In this document: positions 43,299 to 51,762 of the stretch, piece after piece
Layout of the letters: each line of letters begins with the position of its first letter
Position numbering within the stretch: the stretch's first letter is position 1
Assembly (NCBI GenBank): GCA_022839995.1
Contig: JALHIN010000017.1
Location: 1-64,000, forward strand
Length of the DNA stretch: 64,000 nucleotides
Source: 79-D21 sp022839995
GTDB lineage: Bacteria; Synergistota; Synergistia; Synergistales; 79-D21
Reading direction: 5' to 3'
Program-made: the position numbers and the translations under genes
Notes under the pieces: generated by a model
The model's database searches: none
Seen by the model: the letters and a program-made list of their open reading frames with translations, nothing else
What the model was told of the DNA's origin: nothing

Positions 43299-43811
43299 GT
43301 GAGCCACTGGAAACTGCAGGAAATGCTCGAGGCGATCATCGAACTGCTCCTTCGGTCTCACCCCTGCGGGCTGAGGGTTCTCGTGGGGGAGATCCCGGCC
43401 CCGTCATTCGAGGACCTGGTCATGATGATCCATAAGGAAGGAGCTCCGGTCTCCGAGGTTCGCGTGAACGGCGGCCGGCCTACGGCAGAACAGGAATCCT
43501 GCTTTCTCAGGGCCGAGGCGATCCAGGAGGCTGTGGACCGTTGCGGAGGATGGGAAGCGCTGATCGGAATGGCAAGGGCCTACAAAGAGGCCTGTCCCAG
43601 CAGCTGGAAGATCTTCGTGGATCATATCGTCTGGGTGGAAAGCGGCGGGATGTCCAGGCTGGCAGGCGAAGGACAGCTCGAGAGGATCGCGGAGAAGCAT
43701 GGAGTGAGCATCGACACCGTGAAACGCAGGCGCCATGAGGTTGTAGAGACGATCGCGCGAGCAGCCCTTCTGGTTCCCAGGGGCGAGTTGCAGCTCTTGC
43801 CGAGCGATTAG
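43299..43811 (+). CDS. RinA/ArpU-like late transcription activator
   Basis: 170 residues from GTG 43299. The C-terminal HTH (LERIAEKHGVSIDTVKRRRHEVVETIARAAL) resembles sigma-like region 4 in phage late activators; the N-terminus is helical. These switch on the packaging and structural genes. It lies last in the early operon, and tandem repeats immediately downstream (43820-43880) are candidate binding sites. Confidence 0.7.
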   Translation: MSHWKLQEMLEAIIELLLRSHPCGLRVLVGEIPAPSFEDLVMMIHKEGAPVSEVRVNGGRPTAEQESCFLRAEAIQEAVDRCGGWEALIGMARAYKEACPSSWKIFVDHIVWVESGGMSRLAGEGQLERIAEKHGVSIDTVKRRRHEVVETIARAALLVPRGELQLLPSD

Positions 43812-43819
43812 GGCCTGCA

Positions 43820-43880
43820 CTCTAAAAGCCCTTTGTGGCAGCCTCTAAAGGCGCTTTGTAAGGTCCTTGCTGCGCTTTGG
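43820..43880. promoter_or_regulatory. Tandem repeats, candidate late-activator sites
   Basis: CTCTAAAAGCCCTTTGT (43820-43836) and CTCTAAAGGCGCTTTGT (43843-43859) recur at a 23-base step. A partial third copy ending GCGCTTTGG lies near 43872-43880. A CATATAAG box follows at about 43893. They sit between the activator gene and the late genes. Confidence 0.55.
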
Positions 43881-43940
43881 AAAGACTGGTTTCATATAAG
43901 GTGACGAAGTATCGGAAAGGGTTCATCCCCCTTGGTCCGG

Positions 43941-43979
43941 CCCCGGATTCTTCATGCGAGGAGTCCGGGGCTTCGTTTT
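43941..43979 (+). terminator. Terminator ahead of the second recombinase gene
   Basis: CCCCGGA (43941-43947) pairs with TCCGGGG (43964-43970), followed by CTTCGTTTT. Confidence 0.6.
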
Positions 43980-43992
43980 GGAGGTGGGGTTC

Positions 43993-44583
43993 GTGGAATT
44001 CGTTCAGCCACTCCGGAGCCTGGCTTCTATTGACAGGATGAAGAAGGTACTCCGGCAGCGGAACTTCAGGGACTACACCCTGTTCATCCTGGGAATCTAT
44101 ACGGGTCTGAGGATCTCGGACCTTTTGAAGCTCAAGGTGGAGGACGTGTCTTTTCGCCTGGGACCCAAGCTCGTGATCAGGGATCAGTTGGCCCTGCGCG
44201 AGAGGAAGACCGGCAAGGCCAAGATCATTATTTTAAATAAGGAAGCCCGGTCCGCTCTTCGGAGTTTCCTGAACAAACGGTCTCCTCAGGGCTCGGATCC
44301 GATCTTCGTTTCGAAGAAGCCGGGAGAAGGCCACCAGCCTAAGCCGATCGGAAGGTGGCAGGCCCACCACATCCTGAACCAGGCGGCGCGTGAAGCGGGG
44401 ATACGAGACCGGATCGGGACGCATACTCTGAGGAAGACTTTCGGGTACCACAGTTACCGTAAGGGCGTCGACCTGACGATGCTACAGAAGATCCTGAACC
44501 ATTCCTCCCCCGCGGTAACCCTGGCCTATATCGGGTTCACGCAGGACGAGATAAATGATGTTTATATTAAATTACGTTATTGA
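43993..44583 (+). CDS. Short tyrosine recombinase
   Basis: 196 residues from GTG 43993 (GAGGTGG upstream). It has only the catalytic domain: Arg in YTGLRISDLLKL, Lys in the beta-hairpin near ERKTGKAKIII, HTLRKTFGYH, and the nucleophile in LAYIGFTQDE. The N-terminal core-binding domain is almost absent (about 15 residues). It is a second recombinase in this prophage, far from the attachment site and next to packaging genes, so its job is probably not integration; it may resolve genome multimers. Confidence 0.85.
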   Translation: MEFVQPLRSLASIDRMKKVLRQRNFRDYTLFILGIYTGLRISDLLKLKVEDVSFRLGPKLVIRDQLALRERKTGKAKIIILNKEARSALRSFLNKRSPQGSDPIFVSKKPGEGHQPKPIGRWQAHHILNQAAREAGIRDRIGTHTLRKTFGYHSYRKGVDLTMLQKILNHSSPAVTLAYIGFTQDEINDVYIKLRY

Positions 44584-44755
44584 GACGGCTTCGTGTTAAA
44601 CGAAAACCCCGAATAATTAATAATAACGGGACCTCCCCTGTTTTTGCCTTTTCCGAGGAGTGTGCCATGCCAGGCCGCTCGGCATCACGACCGGAGTTAT
44701 GGGTTGTCAGGCCCATCACACACAAGATAGATATGTTTGATAAGGGGGCAAAAAC

Positions 44756-45190
44756 ATGCCTTTTTCGCCCAAAAAGCCCTGTGCTTACCCCGGATGCGGT
44801 GTATTGGTAGACAGAAAACAAGTCTACTGTGCAAAGCATAAAAGGGAGAAAAACGCGGCGGTGAACGCTAACAGGGAGTCAACAGACAAGTTTTACAACA
44901 CTCAAAGGTGGAAGAAGCTTCGAGCATTTTTTAGGAAAAGGCACCCCCTCTGTGAGGAGTGTCTGAAGGAGGGACGTCTCAACCCGTCGATCATCGTCGA
45001 CCACATCAGGCCGATCAAGGAAGGCGGATCACCACTGGCTTGGGACAACCTCCAGGCGCTCTGCTGGTCCTGCCACTCAATGAAGACGCTGAGAGACAGG
45101 CGGGGGGGAGTCAAAAGTCCAGCGCGAACCGTTCCGGCAGCGCCGGTGGAGTCACGCGCGTGTTTCCGCGAATTGAGCGAGGGGGGGTAA
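44756..45190 (+). CDS. HNH endonuclease beside the terminase
   Basis: 144 residues. An N-terminal zinc knuckle (CAYPGCGVLVDRKQVYCAKH) precedes the HNH domain: CEECLKEGRLNPSIIVDHI with WDNLQALCWSCHSMKT. In HK97-like cos phages such a protein is needed with the terminase for DNA cutting. It lies directly before the small terminase gene. The 170 bases before it hold no gene, only short hairpins. Confidence 0.9.
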   Translation: MPFSPKKPCAYPGCGVLVDRKQVYCAKHKREKNAAVNANRESTDKFYNTQRWKKLRAFFRKRHPLCEECLKEGRLNPSIIVDHIRPIKEGGSPLAWDNLQALCWSCHSMKTLRDRRGGVKSPARTVPAAPVESRACFRELSEGG

Positions 45191-45192
45191 AA

Positions 45193-45687
45193 ATGGTCGT
45201 CGGAAGGAAGCCTAAACCGCCCGCGTTGAAGATCCTCGAGGGCAATCCCGGGAAGAGAAGGATAGAAACCGACATCCCTCAGCCGGATGATAGGATCCCG
45301 ACCTGCCCTCACTGGTTGGAGGAAGCCGCGAAGGTCGAGTGGATGAGAGTCGCTCCGGAATTGAACCGACTCGGGCTTTTGACCCGGGTAGATCGGGCCG
45401 CGTTGGCTGCTTATTGCCAGTCGTATGCCCGCTGGCAGGCGGCAGAGACAATCCTCTCATCGGAAGGGATTACTTGCGAGTACACGAACAAGAACGGGTC
45501 AACCAACACCACCTTGCGGCCGGAAGTGCTTGTGGCCAAGCAATACCTGCAATTCTTACGGGCTTTCTGCTCGGAGTTTGGCCTGACCCCCTCCTCGAGA
45601 GCCCGCATGGTGCTTCCGAAAGATGAAGAAGATGATGAAGAAAACGATTTTCGCCGGCTTCTGGGAGGCAAGTTGGCGACATCCTGA
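45193..45687 (+). CDS. Terminase small subunit, P27 family
   Basis: 164 residues. It recognises phage DNA for packaging. Family pattern: RKPKPPALKILEGNPGKRRI at the N-terminus, PHWLEEAAKVEWMRVAPELNRLG, then LRPEVLVAKQYLQFLRAFCSEFGLTPSSRAR (given here in part). The acidic stretch near the end (DEEDDEEND) is typical. ATG 45193 follows GAGGGGGGG. Confidence 0.88.
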   Translation: MVVGRKPKPPALKILEGNPGKRRIETDIPQPDDRIPTCPHWLEEAAKVEWMRVAPELNRLGLLTRVDRAALAAYCQSYARWQAAETILSSEGITCEYTNKNGSTNTTLRPEVLVAKQYLQFLRAFCSEFGLTPSSRARMVLPKDEEDDEENDFRRLLGGKLATS

Positions 45688-45722
45688 TGTCGCGGCACTT
45701 TCTTTGAGCAGGCGGAATGGAC

Positions 45723-45769
45723 GAACCCCTGGGACCCGGCGCCTCACCGGATGGTCCCAGGGGTTCTTT
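45723..45769 (+). terminator. Terminator after the small terminase gene
   Basis: GAACCCCTGGGACC (45723-45736) pairs exactly with 45753-45766, a 14-bp stem, with an inner CGG/CCG pair in the loop, then TTTG. It isolates the methyltransferase gene from upstream transcription. Confidence 0.75.
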
Positions 45770-45776
45770 GTGTGAC

Positions 45777-45820
45777 CCGCACCATGTGCGGCACCTCCAA
45801 TATATTACTATGTGGAGGTG
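45777..45820 (+). promoter_or_regulatory. Two adjoining inverted repeats controlling the methyltransferase gene
   Basis: CCGCAC-CAT-GTGCGG (45777-45791) is followed at once by CACCTCCA (45792-45799) and TGGAGGTG (45813-45820) around an AT-rich 13-base loop (ATATATTACTATG). The right arm contains the gene's ribosome binding site, so as RNA it would hide it; as DNA it may be an operator over a -10-like box. Confidence 0.55.
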
Positions 45821-45831
45821 TCAAGCGCAAT

Positions 45832-46602
45832 ATGTTTACTAACAGAGAATACCAACCATTTTTCCGAACTTCTTTGGGCACCCTCCTGCAGGGGGATTGC
45901 CTGGAGATCATGCCGGCCATGCGTCCCGGAATCTTTGACCTGATCCTTTGTGATCTTCCTTATGGGATCACCGACCTGGAATGGGACAAGAGGATCCCCA
46001 TGGAGCCGCTTTGGAGGGAGTACTGGCGTCTCCTGAAGCCAAACGGAACGGTTGTCCTGACAGCCCAGCAGCCTTTTGCGACGGATCTGATCCAGGCGGC
46101 CAGAAAGTTCTTCCGGTACGAGCTCATCTGGGAGAAGACCTGCGCCCTGGGCTTCCTGAACGCAAAGAAGATGCCTCTAAGGGCACACGAGAACCTCCTC
46201 GTTTTCTACCGAGCCCTTCCCGTTTATAACCCGCAGATGGTTCCCGGAGCTCCCTACCGGCGCCGCTACGGTGCAAGAAAGGGAGGAATCTACCGGCCGA
46301 CTCCGGGAGGAGAAACGCAGAACGAGGGGTTTCGTTATCCGAGGAGTGTCCTTCGATTCGGGAATGGGAGAAGGACCGCCCATCCGACCGAAAAGCCGCT
46401 GCAGCTTTTCGAGTGGTTGGTAAGGACCTTCACGAACCCTCGAGGGCTTGTCCTGGACAACTGCGTGGGATCCGGAACGACAGCAGTGGCTTGCGAGAAG
46501 AGCGAGCGGAGATGGGTCGGGATAGAACGAAATGAAGATTACTGCCGGATGGTTGTTGAAAGGCTGGAAGGAAGAGAGGAAGAAGATGCCGAATCTGGAT
46601 GA
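45832..46602 (+). CDS. Orphan site-specific DNA methyltransferase (beta class)
   Basis: 256 residues from ATG 45832. The catalytic motif IV reads DLPYGITDLEWD and comes before the AdoMet motif I (LDNCVGSGTTAVACE), the order of beta-class amino-methylases that modify adenine N6 or cytosine N4. RTAHPTEKPLQLFEWLVR matches motif X-type sequence. There is no partner nuclease, so it probably protects phage DNA or regulates packaging. It is inserted between the two terminase genes, with its own terminator upstream and structured leader. Confidence 0.88.
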   Translation: MFTNREYQPFFRTSLGTLLQGDCLEIMPAMRPGIFDLILCDLPYGITDLEWDKRIPMEPLWREYWRLLKPNGTVVLTAQQPFATDLIQAARKFFRYELIWEKTCALGFLNAKKMPLRAHENLLVFYRALPVYNPQMVPGAPYRRRYGARKGGIYRPTPGGETQNEGFRYPRSVLRFGNGRRTAHPTEKPLQLFEWLVRTFTNPRGLVLDNCVGSGTTAVACEKSERRWVGIERNEDYCRMVVERLEGREEEDAESG

Positions 46603-46623
46603 ATATGTCAGTGGTGAGAGCCG

Positions 46624-48294
46624 ATGGCTCACGTAGGGCGATTGAGATCTCTCCTGAAAGTTGCTCGGGACGAGGGATGGTCCTCCTGGATCCGAAGTTC
46701 GGCAGATGAGAAAGCAGTTTTAGGCGGATGCTGGTTCGATCAGGATGCGGCGAATCGGGTTGTCACTTTCTTCGAGCGATTCCTTCGACACACGAAGGGG
46801 CAATGGGCCGGCAAACCCTTCACGCTTCTCGACTGGCAGAAGAACGACGTCCTGATGCCCCTTTTCGGCTGGAAGCGGCGGAGCGGTTTCAGGCGCTTCA
46901 GGAGCGCCTACGTCGAGATCCCGAAGAAGAACGGCAAATCGGAGCTCGGTGCGGGTTTGGGGCTTTACCTTCTGGTCGCTGATGACGAGCCTGGCGCGGA
47001 AGTTTACGCTGCCGCAGCGGATCATGACCAGGCCTCCATCGTTTATGGGGAGTCTGAAAGGATGGTGGCCGGATCTCCGCCCTTGAGGAAGCGGCTGACC
47101 GTCATTCGGAGCAGGAAGACGATCCTGCATCGGAAGACAAACTCCGTTTATCGGGCTCTTTCTGCGGATGTCCCGACGAAGGAAGGCCTGAACATCCACG
47201 GGCTCATCTTCGACGAGCTGCATGCCCAGAAGAGCCGGAGTCTCTTCGACACGCTAAGGTACGGGGGGGCGTCAAGGAGGCAGCCTCTTCTCGCTTCGAT
47301 CACCACGTCCGGTTTTGACCGACAAAGCATCTGCTGGGAGCAGCACGAGTACGCCCTGCAGATCCTCAAGGGAATCATCGAGGACGAGGCGTTCTTCGCC
47401 TTCATACGGGCAGCAAACGAGGATCCGAACGAGGGCCCGGTGGATGACTGGACGGATCCCAAAACCTGGCGAAAGGCGAACCCTTCCATGGGCGTCACCA
47501 TCGACGAAGAGGCCTTCGCGGCGGAATGCCGGGAGGCACAGAACAAGCCATCGCTGCAGAATGCCTTTAAGCGGTACCGGCTCAACATCTGGACGAGTGC
47601 GGAAACGCGCTGGCTCGACCTGGCCAGGTGGGATGCATGCAAGGGGGAGGTGGACTCCGAGGAGCTAAAGGGGTGCGCCTTCTTTGCCGGCCTCGACCTG
47701 GCCAACATACGGGACGTGGCCGCGGCGGTTTTTCTCTTCCCGATGGAAGATGGCAGGTTCTTCGTGACGCAGCGCTTCTGGGTCCCGAAGGAGAACATGG
47801 AGGAACGAGTCAGGAAGGACCGGGTTCCTTACGATGCCTGGGTCAGGGACGGATGGATGACCGCCACTCCCGGTGACGTGATCGACTACGCCTGGATCGA
47901 GAAGGAAATCCTCGACTTTGCCGAAAGGTATCAGCCGAAGGAGATCGCGTTCGATCCCTGGAACGCGACCCAGATCACGACAAACCTGCAGGAAAAGGAC
48001 CTGACGGTTGTCCCGGTACGCCAGGGCTTTGCCTCCATGTCGCCGCCCATGAAGCAGCTGGAGGCTCTCATCTTCCAGGGGAGAATCGTGCACGATGGGA
48101 ATCCCGTCATGCGGTGGATGGTCGACAACGTGACGGCCACCATGGACCCCGCGGGGAACATCAAGCCGGACAAGGGAAAGAGTCGGGAGAAGATCGATGG
48201 CGTGGTTGCCCTGATCATGGCGGTATCTCGGGCCCTGTTCGGAGAGGAAGAAGGCCCTAGCGTCTACGAGGAACGGGAACCGGTTGTCATATAG
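46624..48294 (+). CDS. Terminase large subunit
   Basis: 556 residues. The packaging ATPase has Walker A IPKKNGKSELGAG (about residues 100-112) and Walker B HGLIFDELHAQ. The nuclease domain holds the acidic residues in FFAGLDLANIRD and IAFDPWNATQIT. YmfN/HK97-like terminase family. It starts 22 bases after the methyltransferase gene, and its stop is followed by a hairpin. Confidence 0.93.
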   Translation: MAHVGRLRSLLKVARDEGWSSWIRSSADEKAVLGGCWFDQDAANRVVTFFERFLRHTKGQWAGKPFTLLDWQKNDVLMPLFGWKRRSGFRRFRSAYVEIPKKNGKSELGAGLGLYLLVADDEPGAEVYAAAADHDQASIVYGESERMVAGSPPLRKRLTVIRSRKTILHRKTNSVYRALSADVPTKEGLNIHGLIFDELHAQKSRSLFDTLRYGGASRRQPLLASITTSGFDRQSICWEQHEYALQILKGIIEDEAFFAFIRAANEDPNEGPVDDWTDPKTWRKANPSMGVTIDEEAFAAECREAQNKPSLQNAFKRYRLNIWTSAETRWLDLARWDACKGEVDSEELKGCAFFAGLDLANIRDVAAAVFLFPMEDGRFFVTQRFWVPKENMEERVRKDRVPYDAWVRDGWMTATPGDVIDYAWIEKEILDFAERYQPKEIAFDPWNATQITTNLQEKDLTVVPVRQGFASMSPPMKQLEALIFQGRIVHDGNPVMRWMVDNVTATMDPAGNIKPDKGKSREKIDGVVALIMAVSRALFGEEEGPSVYEEREPVVI

Positions 48295-48301
48295 GGAAAG
48301 C

Positions 48302-48333
48302 AAAGGCCGCCCATTGATGGCGGCCCTTTTCTT
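48302..48333 (+). terminator. Hairpin between large terminase and portal genes
   Basis: GGCCGCC and GGCGGCC (within 48305-48324) form a 7-bp stem with a 7-base loop, followed by CTTTTCTTT. An attenuator inside the late operon. Confidence 0.65.
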
Positions 48334-48355
48334 TGACCCGGGGAGGAGGGAAAAC

Positions 48356-49594
48356 ATGTCGTTCTGGGATCGGTTGAAAAGGAAATCGGCTCCCTCTCCG
48401 GGGTTTCTTGACCTGGTGAGGCTCGCCCTGACAGGGGGAGTGGAGTCGGAAAGCGGGGAATTCGTTTCCCCGGACACGGCCATGAAATGTTCAGCGGTCT
48501 ACTCCTGTGTTGGGATCCTGGCAGAATCGGTCGCCCAGCTGCCCTGTAAGGTCTATCGGCGGATGCCGGACGGGCGGGGAAAAGAGGAAGCTTCCGAGCA
48601 TCCGCTCTCGAAGCTGTTGGGCTGGGCGCCCAATGAGTGGCAAACCTCGCAGGAATTCCGGGAAATGGCCATGCAGCACCTTTGCCTCCGAGGGAACTTC
48701 TATGCCTACAAGGTGAAGGACGGTCGCGGGATCGTGAGAGAGCTTCTGCCCCTGAACCCTGACCAGGTGACGGTAGAACAGCTTCCCGATTGGTCCCTGG
48801 CCTACCGGATATCCTTCCGGGACGGGCACCAGGAGACCGTTGGAAGGGAACATGTCCTCCATATCCGGTACCGGACCCTGGACGGGATCCGTGGGATCAG
48901 CCCGATCCTCTATCACCGGGACACGGTTGGTCTGGCCCTGACGACCCTGAAGCACGGATCCAGGGTCTTCAAGAACGGTGCTCTGCCCACGGGTGTCCTG
49001 GAGCATCCCGGGAAACTCTCCCAGCCAGCCCTGGATCGACTGCGGGAAACCTGGCTTTCGAATTACGGAGGAGCCAACAGCGGAAAGACGGCGGTCCTCG
49101 AGGAAGGGATGAAGTTCGCTGCCCTGACGATGTCAAACGAGTCGATGCAGTATCTCCAGACCCGAGCCTTCCAAGTGGAGGACATCGCGCGAATCTTCCG
49201 GGTCCCTCTCCACATGATCCAGAGCACGGAGAAGGCCACCAGCTGGGGAAGCGGCATCGAGAACATGAGCCTCGGTTTTGTGCAGTACACGCTTCTCCCT
49301 TGGTTGAGACGATTCGAGTCGGTCTTCTGGAGGGACCTTATCCCGGCAGCAGAAAGCCAGGAAGTCTACGCGGAATTTCTGGTGGATGGCCTCCTTCGCG
49401 GAGACGTGAAGAACCGCTATGCCGCTTATCAGGTGGCGATCCAGAACGGAATCATGTCGCCCAATGAGGTGAGGGCCAAGGAAAACATGAACCCCAGGGA
49501 AGGTGGAGACGAATACATGAGCCCGAAGAACATGCGCCTCACGGGGTCGGATGAAGAAGAAAAGGAGGACGACGATGGCCAGGGAAAGGATTAG
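48356..49594 (+). CDS. HK97-family portal protein
   Basis: 412 residues. It forms the dodecameric ring through which DNA enters the head. Family segments: MKCSAVYSCVGILAESVAQL, LLGWAPNEWQTSQEF, LHIRYRTLDGIRGISPI, and FRVPLHMIQSTEKATSWGSG. The C-terminal acidic/basic tail overlaps the protease gene. ATG 48356 follows GGGAGGAGGG. Confidence 0.94.
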   Translation: MSFWDRLKRKSAPSPGFLDLVRLALTGGVESESGEFVSPDTAMKCSAVYSCVGILAESVAQLPCKVYRRMPDGRGKEEASEHPLSKLLGWAPNEWQTSQEFREMAMQHLCLRGNFYAYKVKDGRGIVRELLPLNPDQVTVEQLPDWSLAYRISFRDGHQETVGREHVLHIRYRTLDGIRGISPILYHRDTVGLALTTLKHGSRVFKNGALPTGVLEHPGKLSQPALDRLRETWLSNYGGANSGKTAVLEEGMKFAALTMSNESMQYLQTRAFQVEDIARIFRVPLHMIQSTEKATSWGSGIENMSLGFVQYTLLPWLRRFESVFWRDLIPAAESQEVYAEFLVDGLLRGDVKNRYAAYQVAIQNGIMSPNEVRAKENMNPREGGDEYMSPKNMRLTGSDEEEKEDDDGQGKD

Positions 49595-50216
49595 CTGTCC
49601 CTTTGAATTGAAAAGCGTCGATGACGCAGGGACTTTCACCGGGTATGCGAGCGTCTTCGGGGTGGTGGACTGGTGGGATGACGTCGTGGAGGCCGGCGCC
49701 TTTGCCGATTCCCTCAAGGCGAGATCCCCGGCCATGCTCTGGCAGCACAACATGGACGAGCCCATCGGGACCTGGCCGGAATTGAAAGAGGACGAGCACG
49801 GTCTTTGGGTGAAGGGGAGTCTCTTGGTGGGAGGCGTGGCACGAGCTACAGAGGCCCATGTCCTTTTGAAAGCAGGGGCCCTGAATGGGCTTTCCATCGG
49901 GTACAACGCCCTCGAGCGGTATTACCGCAAGGAAGGCGATAGGGACGTGCGGGTCCTAAAGAAGGTGGACCTGTGGGAGATCAGTCTGGTCACATTCCCC
50001 GCCAACGAACAGGCGAGGGTGAGGACGGTCAAGGCCATGGAAGACCTGAGGACGATCCGGGACATGGAGGAATACCTGCGGGAGGCAGGATCTCTTTCCC
50101 GTTCCGAAGCGAAGGGCGTTATAGCCCGGGTGCGGGACGTCCTGCAGCGGGAGGCTGAGGAAAAGGCCATCCTGGCCGGGGCTACGCGGTTACTCAATCT
50201 GATGAGGGAGGGATAA
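49575..50216 (+). CDS. HK97-family prohead protease
   Basis: 213 residues from ATG 49575 (GGAGGACGAC upstream). It trims capsid proteins during head maturation. The herpes-protease-like fold shows FTGYASVFGVVDWWDDVV, MLWQHNMDEPIG (His) and LNGLSIGYNAL (Ser), then DLWEISLVTFPANEQARV. It overlaps the portal gene by 20 bases. Confidence 0.93.
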   Translation: MARERISCPFELKSVDDAGTFTGYASVFGVVDWWDDVVEAGAFADSLKARSPAMLWQHNMDEPIGTWPELKEDEHGLWVKGSLLVGGVARATEAHVLLKAGALNGLSIGYNALERYYRKEGDRDVRVLKKVDLWEISLVTFPANEQARVRTVKAMEDLRTIRDMEEYLREAGSLSRSEAKGVIARVRDVLQREAEEKAILAGATRLLNLMREG

Positions 50217-50220
50217 GCGA

Positions 50221-51438
50221 ATGGATCCGGAACTGAAGAAGATCCTGGACGAGCTGGCCCGTGCGTTCGAGGAGTACAAGAAGACGAACGACGAGCGGCT
50301 CGAAGGGCTGAAGAAGACGGGGCACAACAGCGCAGAGCTCGAGGCGAAGCTTGCGAAGATCGACGCGGATCTGAAGCGGCTCGACGAGGAAAAGGCCAAG
50401 CTCGAGGCAAAGCTGAATCGCCCCGGGCTGGTGGCCGGAGCAGAGGATCCCGTGAAGGCCGAGCACAAGGGTGCCTTCATGAAGTGGATGCGCAAGGGCG
50501 TGGAAGACGGCCTGGCGGATCTGCAGCTGAAGGCGATCCAGACGAGCGTGGAAGGGGACGGAGGGTACGCGGTTCCCGAGGTGCTCAACCGTGAGATCTA
50601 CAGCCTCCTCCAGAAGGCGACGCCCATGCGGAACGTCTGCCGGGTCATCACCGTGGGAGGCGGGGAGTACAAGGAGCTCGTGAACAAGCACGGCGCGGCT
50701 TCCGGGTGGGTCGGTGAAGCCGACGCCCGTACGGCTACGAACACGCCGAGCCTGGCGGAGCTGACTCCCTACATGGGGGAAATCTACGCCTACCCCCAGG
50801 CAACCCAGAGGGCACTCGACGATCTGTTCTTCGACGTGGAAGCCTGGCTTGCAGCCGAACTGCGGGATGCCTTCACGATCGCGGAGAACGCTGCCTTCAC
50901 GACCGGGAACGGGACGAACAAGCCGAAGGGTTTCCTGGCTTACACCGCGGCTCTCACTGCCGACGGGACCCGGGCCTTCGGAAGCCTGCAGTACCTCAGG
51001 ACCGGAGTGGCGGACGGACTGCCGACGACGGATCCGGGAGATCTGCTCATCGACGTGGTCCATGCCCTCAAGGCGGGGCACAGGGCCAACGCGAGGTGGA
51101 TGCTCAATGGCCTGACCCTGGCCAAGATTCGCAAGTGGAAAGATGCGGACGACAACTACCTCTGGCAGCCGGGGCTCCAGGCGGGAGTACCTTCGGCGCT
51201 TCTCGGATACCCGGTGACGGAGAACGAGGACATGCCGGATGTGGCAGCCGACGCCTACGCCCTGGCATTCGGGGACTTCCGCGCCGGCTACACCATCGTC
51301 GACCGTGTGGGTATCCGGATGCTTCGGGATCCCTACACGAACAAGCCCTACGTCGGGTTCTACACGACCATGCGCGTGGGCGGGTTCCTGAAGGATTCCG
51401 AGGCGATCAAGCTCGTGAAGTGCGAGGTTGCCGCATAG
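50221..51438 (+). CDS. HK97-family major capsid protein
   Basis: 405 residues. The first 75 or so form a charged coiled coil (the delta or scaffold domain), ending before LVAGAEDPVKAEH; the protease should remove it. The coat part holds EGDGGYAVPEVLNREIYSLL, the E-loop region and GDFRAGYTIVDRVGIRM near the end. It starts four bases after the protease stop and is followed by a terminator-like hairpin. Confidence 0.95.
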   Translation: MDPELKKILDELARAFEEYKKTNDERLEGLKKTGHNSAELEAKLAKIDADLKRLDEEKAKLEAKLNRPGLVAGAEDPVKAEHKGAFMKWMRKGVEDGLADLQLKAIQTSVEGDGGYAVPEVLNREIYSLLQKATPMRNVCRVITVGGGEYKELVNKHGAASGWVGEADARTATNTPSLAELTPYMGEIYAYPQATQRALDDLFFDVEAWLAAELRDAFTIAENAAFTTGNGTNKPKGFLAYTAALTADGTRAFGSLQYLRTGVADGLPTTDPGDLLIDVVHALKAGHRANARWMLNGLTLAKIRKWKDADDNYLWQPGLQAGVPSALLGYPVTENEDMPDVAADAYALAFGDFRAGYTIVDRVGIRMLRDPYTNKPYVGFYTTMRVGGFLKDSEAIKLVKCEVAA

Positions 51439-51458
51439 GCGACAGGAAGCGAGTGACG

Positions 51459-51488
51459 AAGCGGGGGCATTTTTGCCCCCGCTTTTCC
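51459..51488 (+). terminator. Terminator after the capsid gene
   Basis: AAGCGGGGGCA (51459-51469) and TGCCCCCGCTT (51474-51484), 11-bp stem with a 4-base loop, then TTCC. Strong GC stem. Confidence 0.8.
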
Positions 51489-51507
51489 TTCGAAAGGAGG
51501 GATCCGC

Positions 51508-51762
51508 GTGAAGGTCAAGATCCTGAAAACCTGCACCTGGTGGGAGGGGGGCTACAACAAACGAGAGCTTGAGCCGGGGATGGCTGTCGAAGTCTCGGAA
51601 AGCTTCGGGAGATACGCGGTCGAAAAGGGGCTCGCTGAAAGCCTGGCGTCGACCGGGGAGGTGAAGGAGGGCGATGTGGCGGCAAAAGACACCACCGACA
51701 GCGGAACCGCTGGTTCTGGAGGAGGCAAAGCTTCATCTTCGAGTCGAAAACGCCGAGGATGA
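51508..51762 (+). CDS. Small head-region protein of unknown role
   Basis: 84 residues from GTG 51508 (AAAGGAGGG upstream). A compact N-terminal half (KVKILKTCTWWEGGYNKREL) is followed by a Gly/Ser/Lys-rich disordered tail. Small proteins of this kind sit after the capsid gene in many HK97-like phages. It overlaps the connector gene by 89 bases in another frame. Confidence 0.65.
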   Translation: MKVKILKTCTWWEGGYNKRELEPGMAVEVSESFGRYAVEKGLAESLASTGEVKEGDVAAKDTTDSGTAGSGGGKASSSSRKRRG

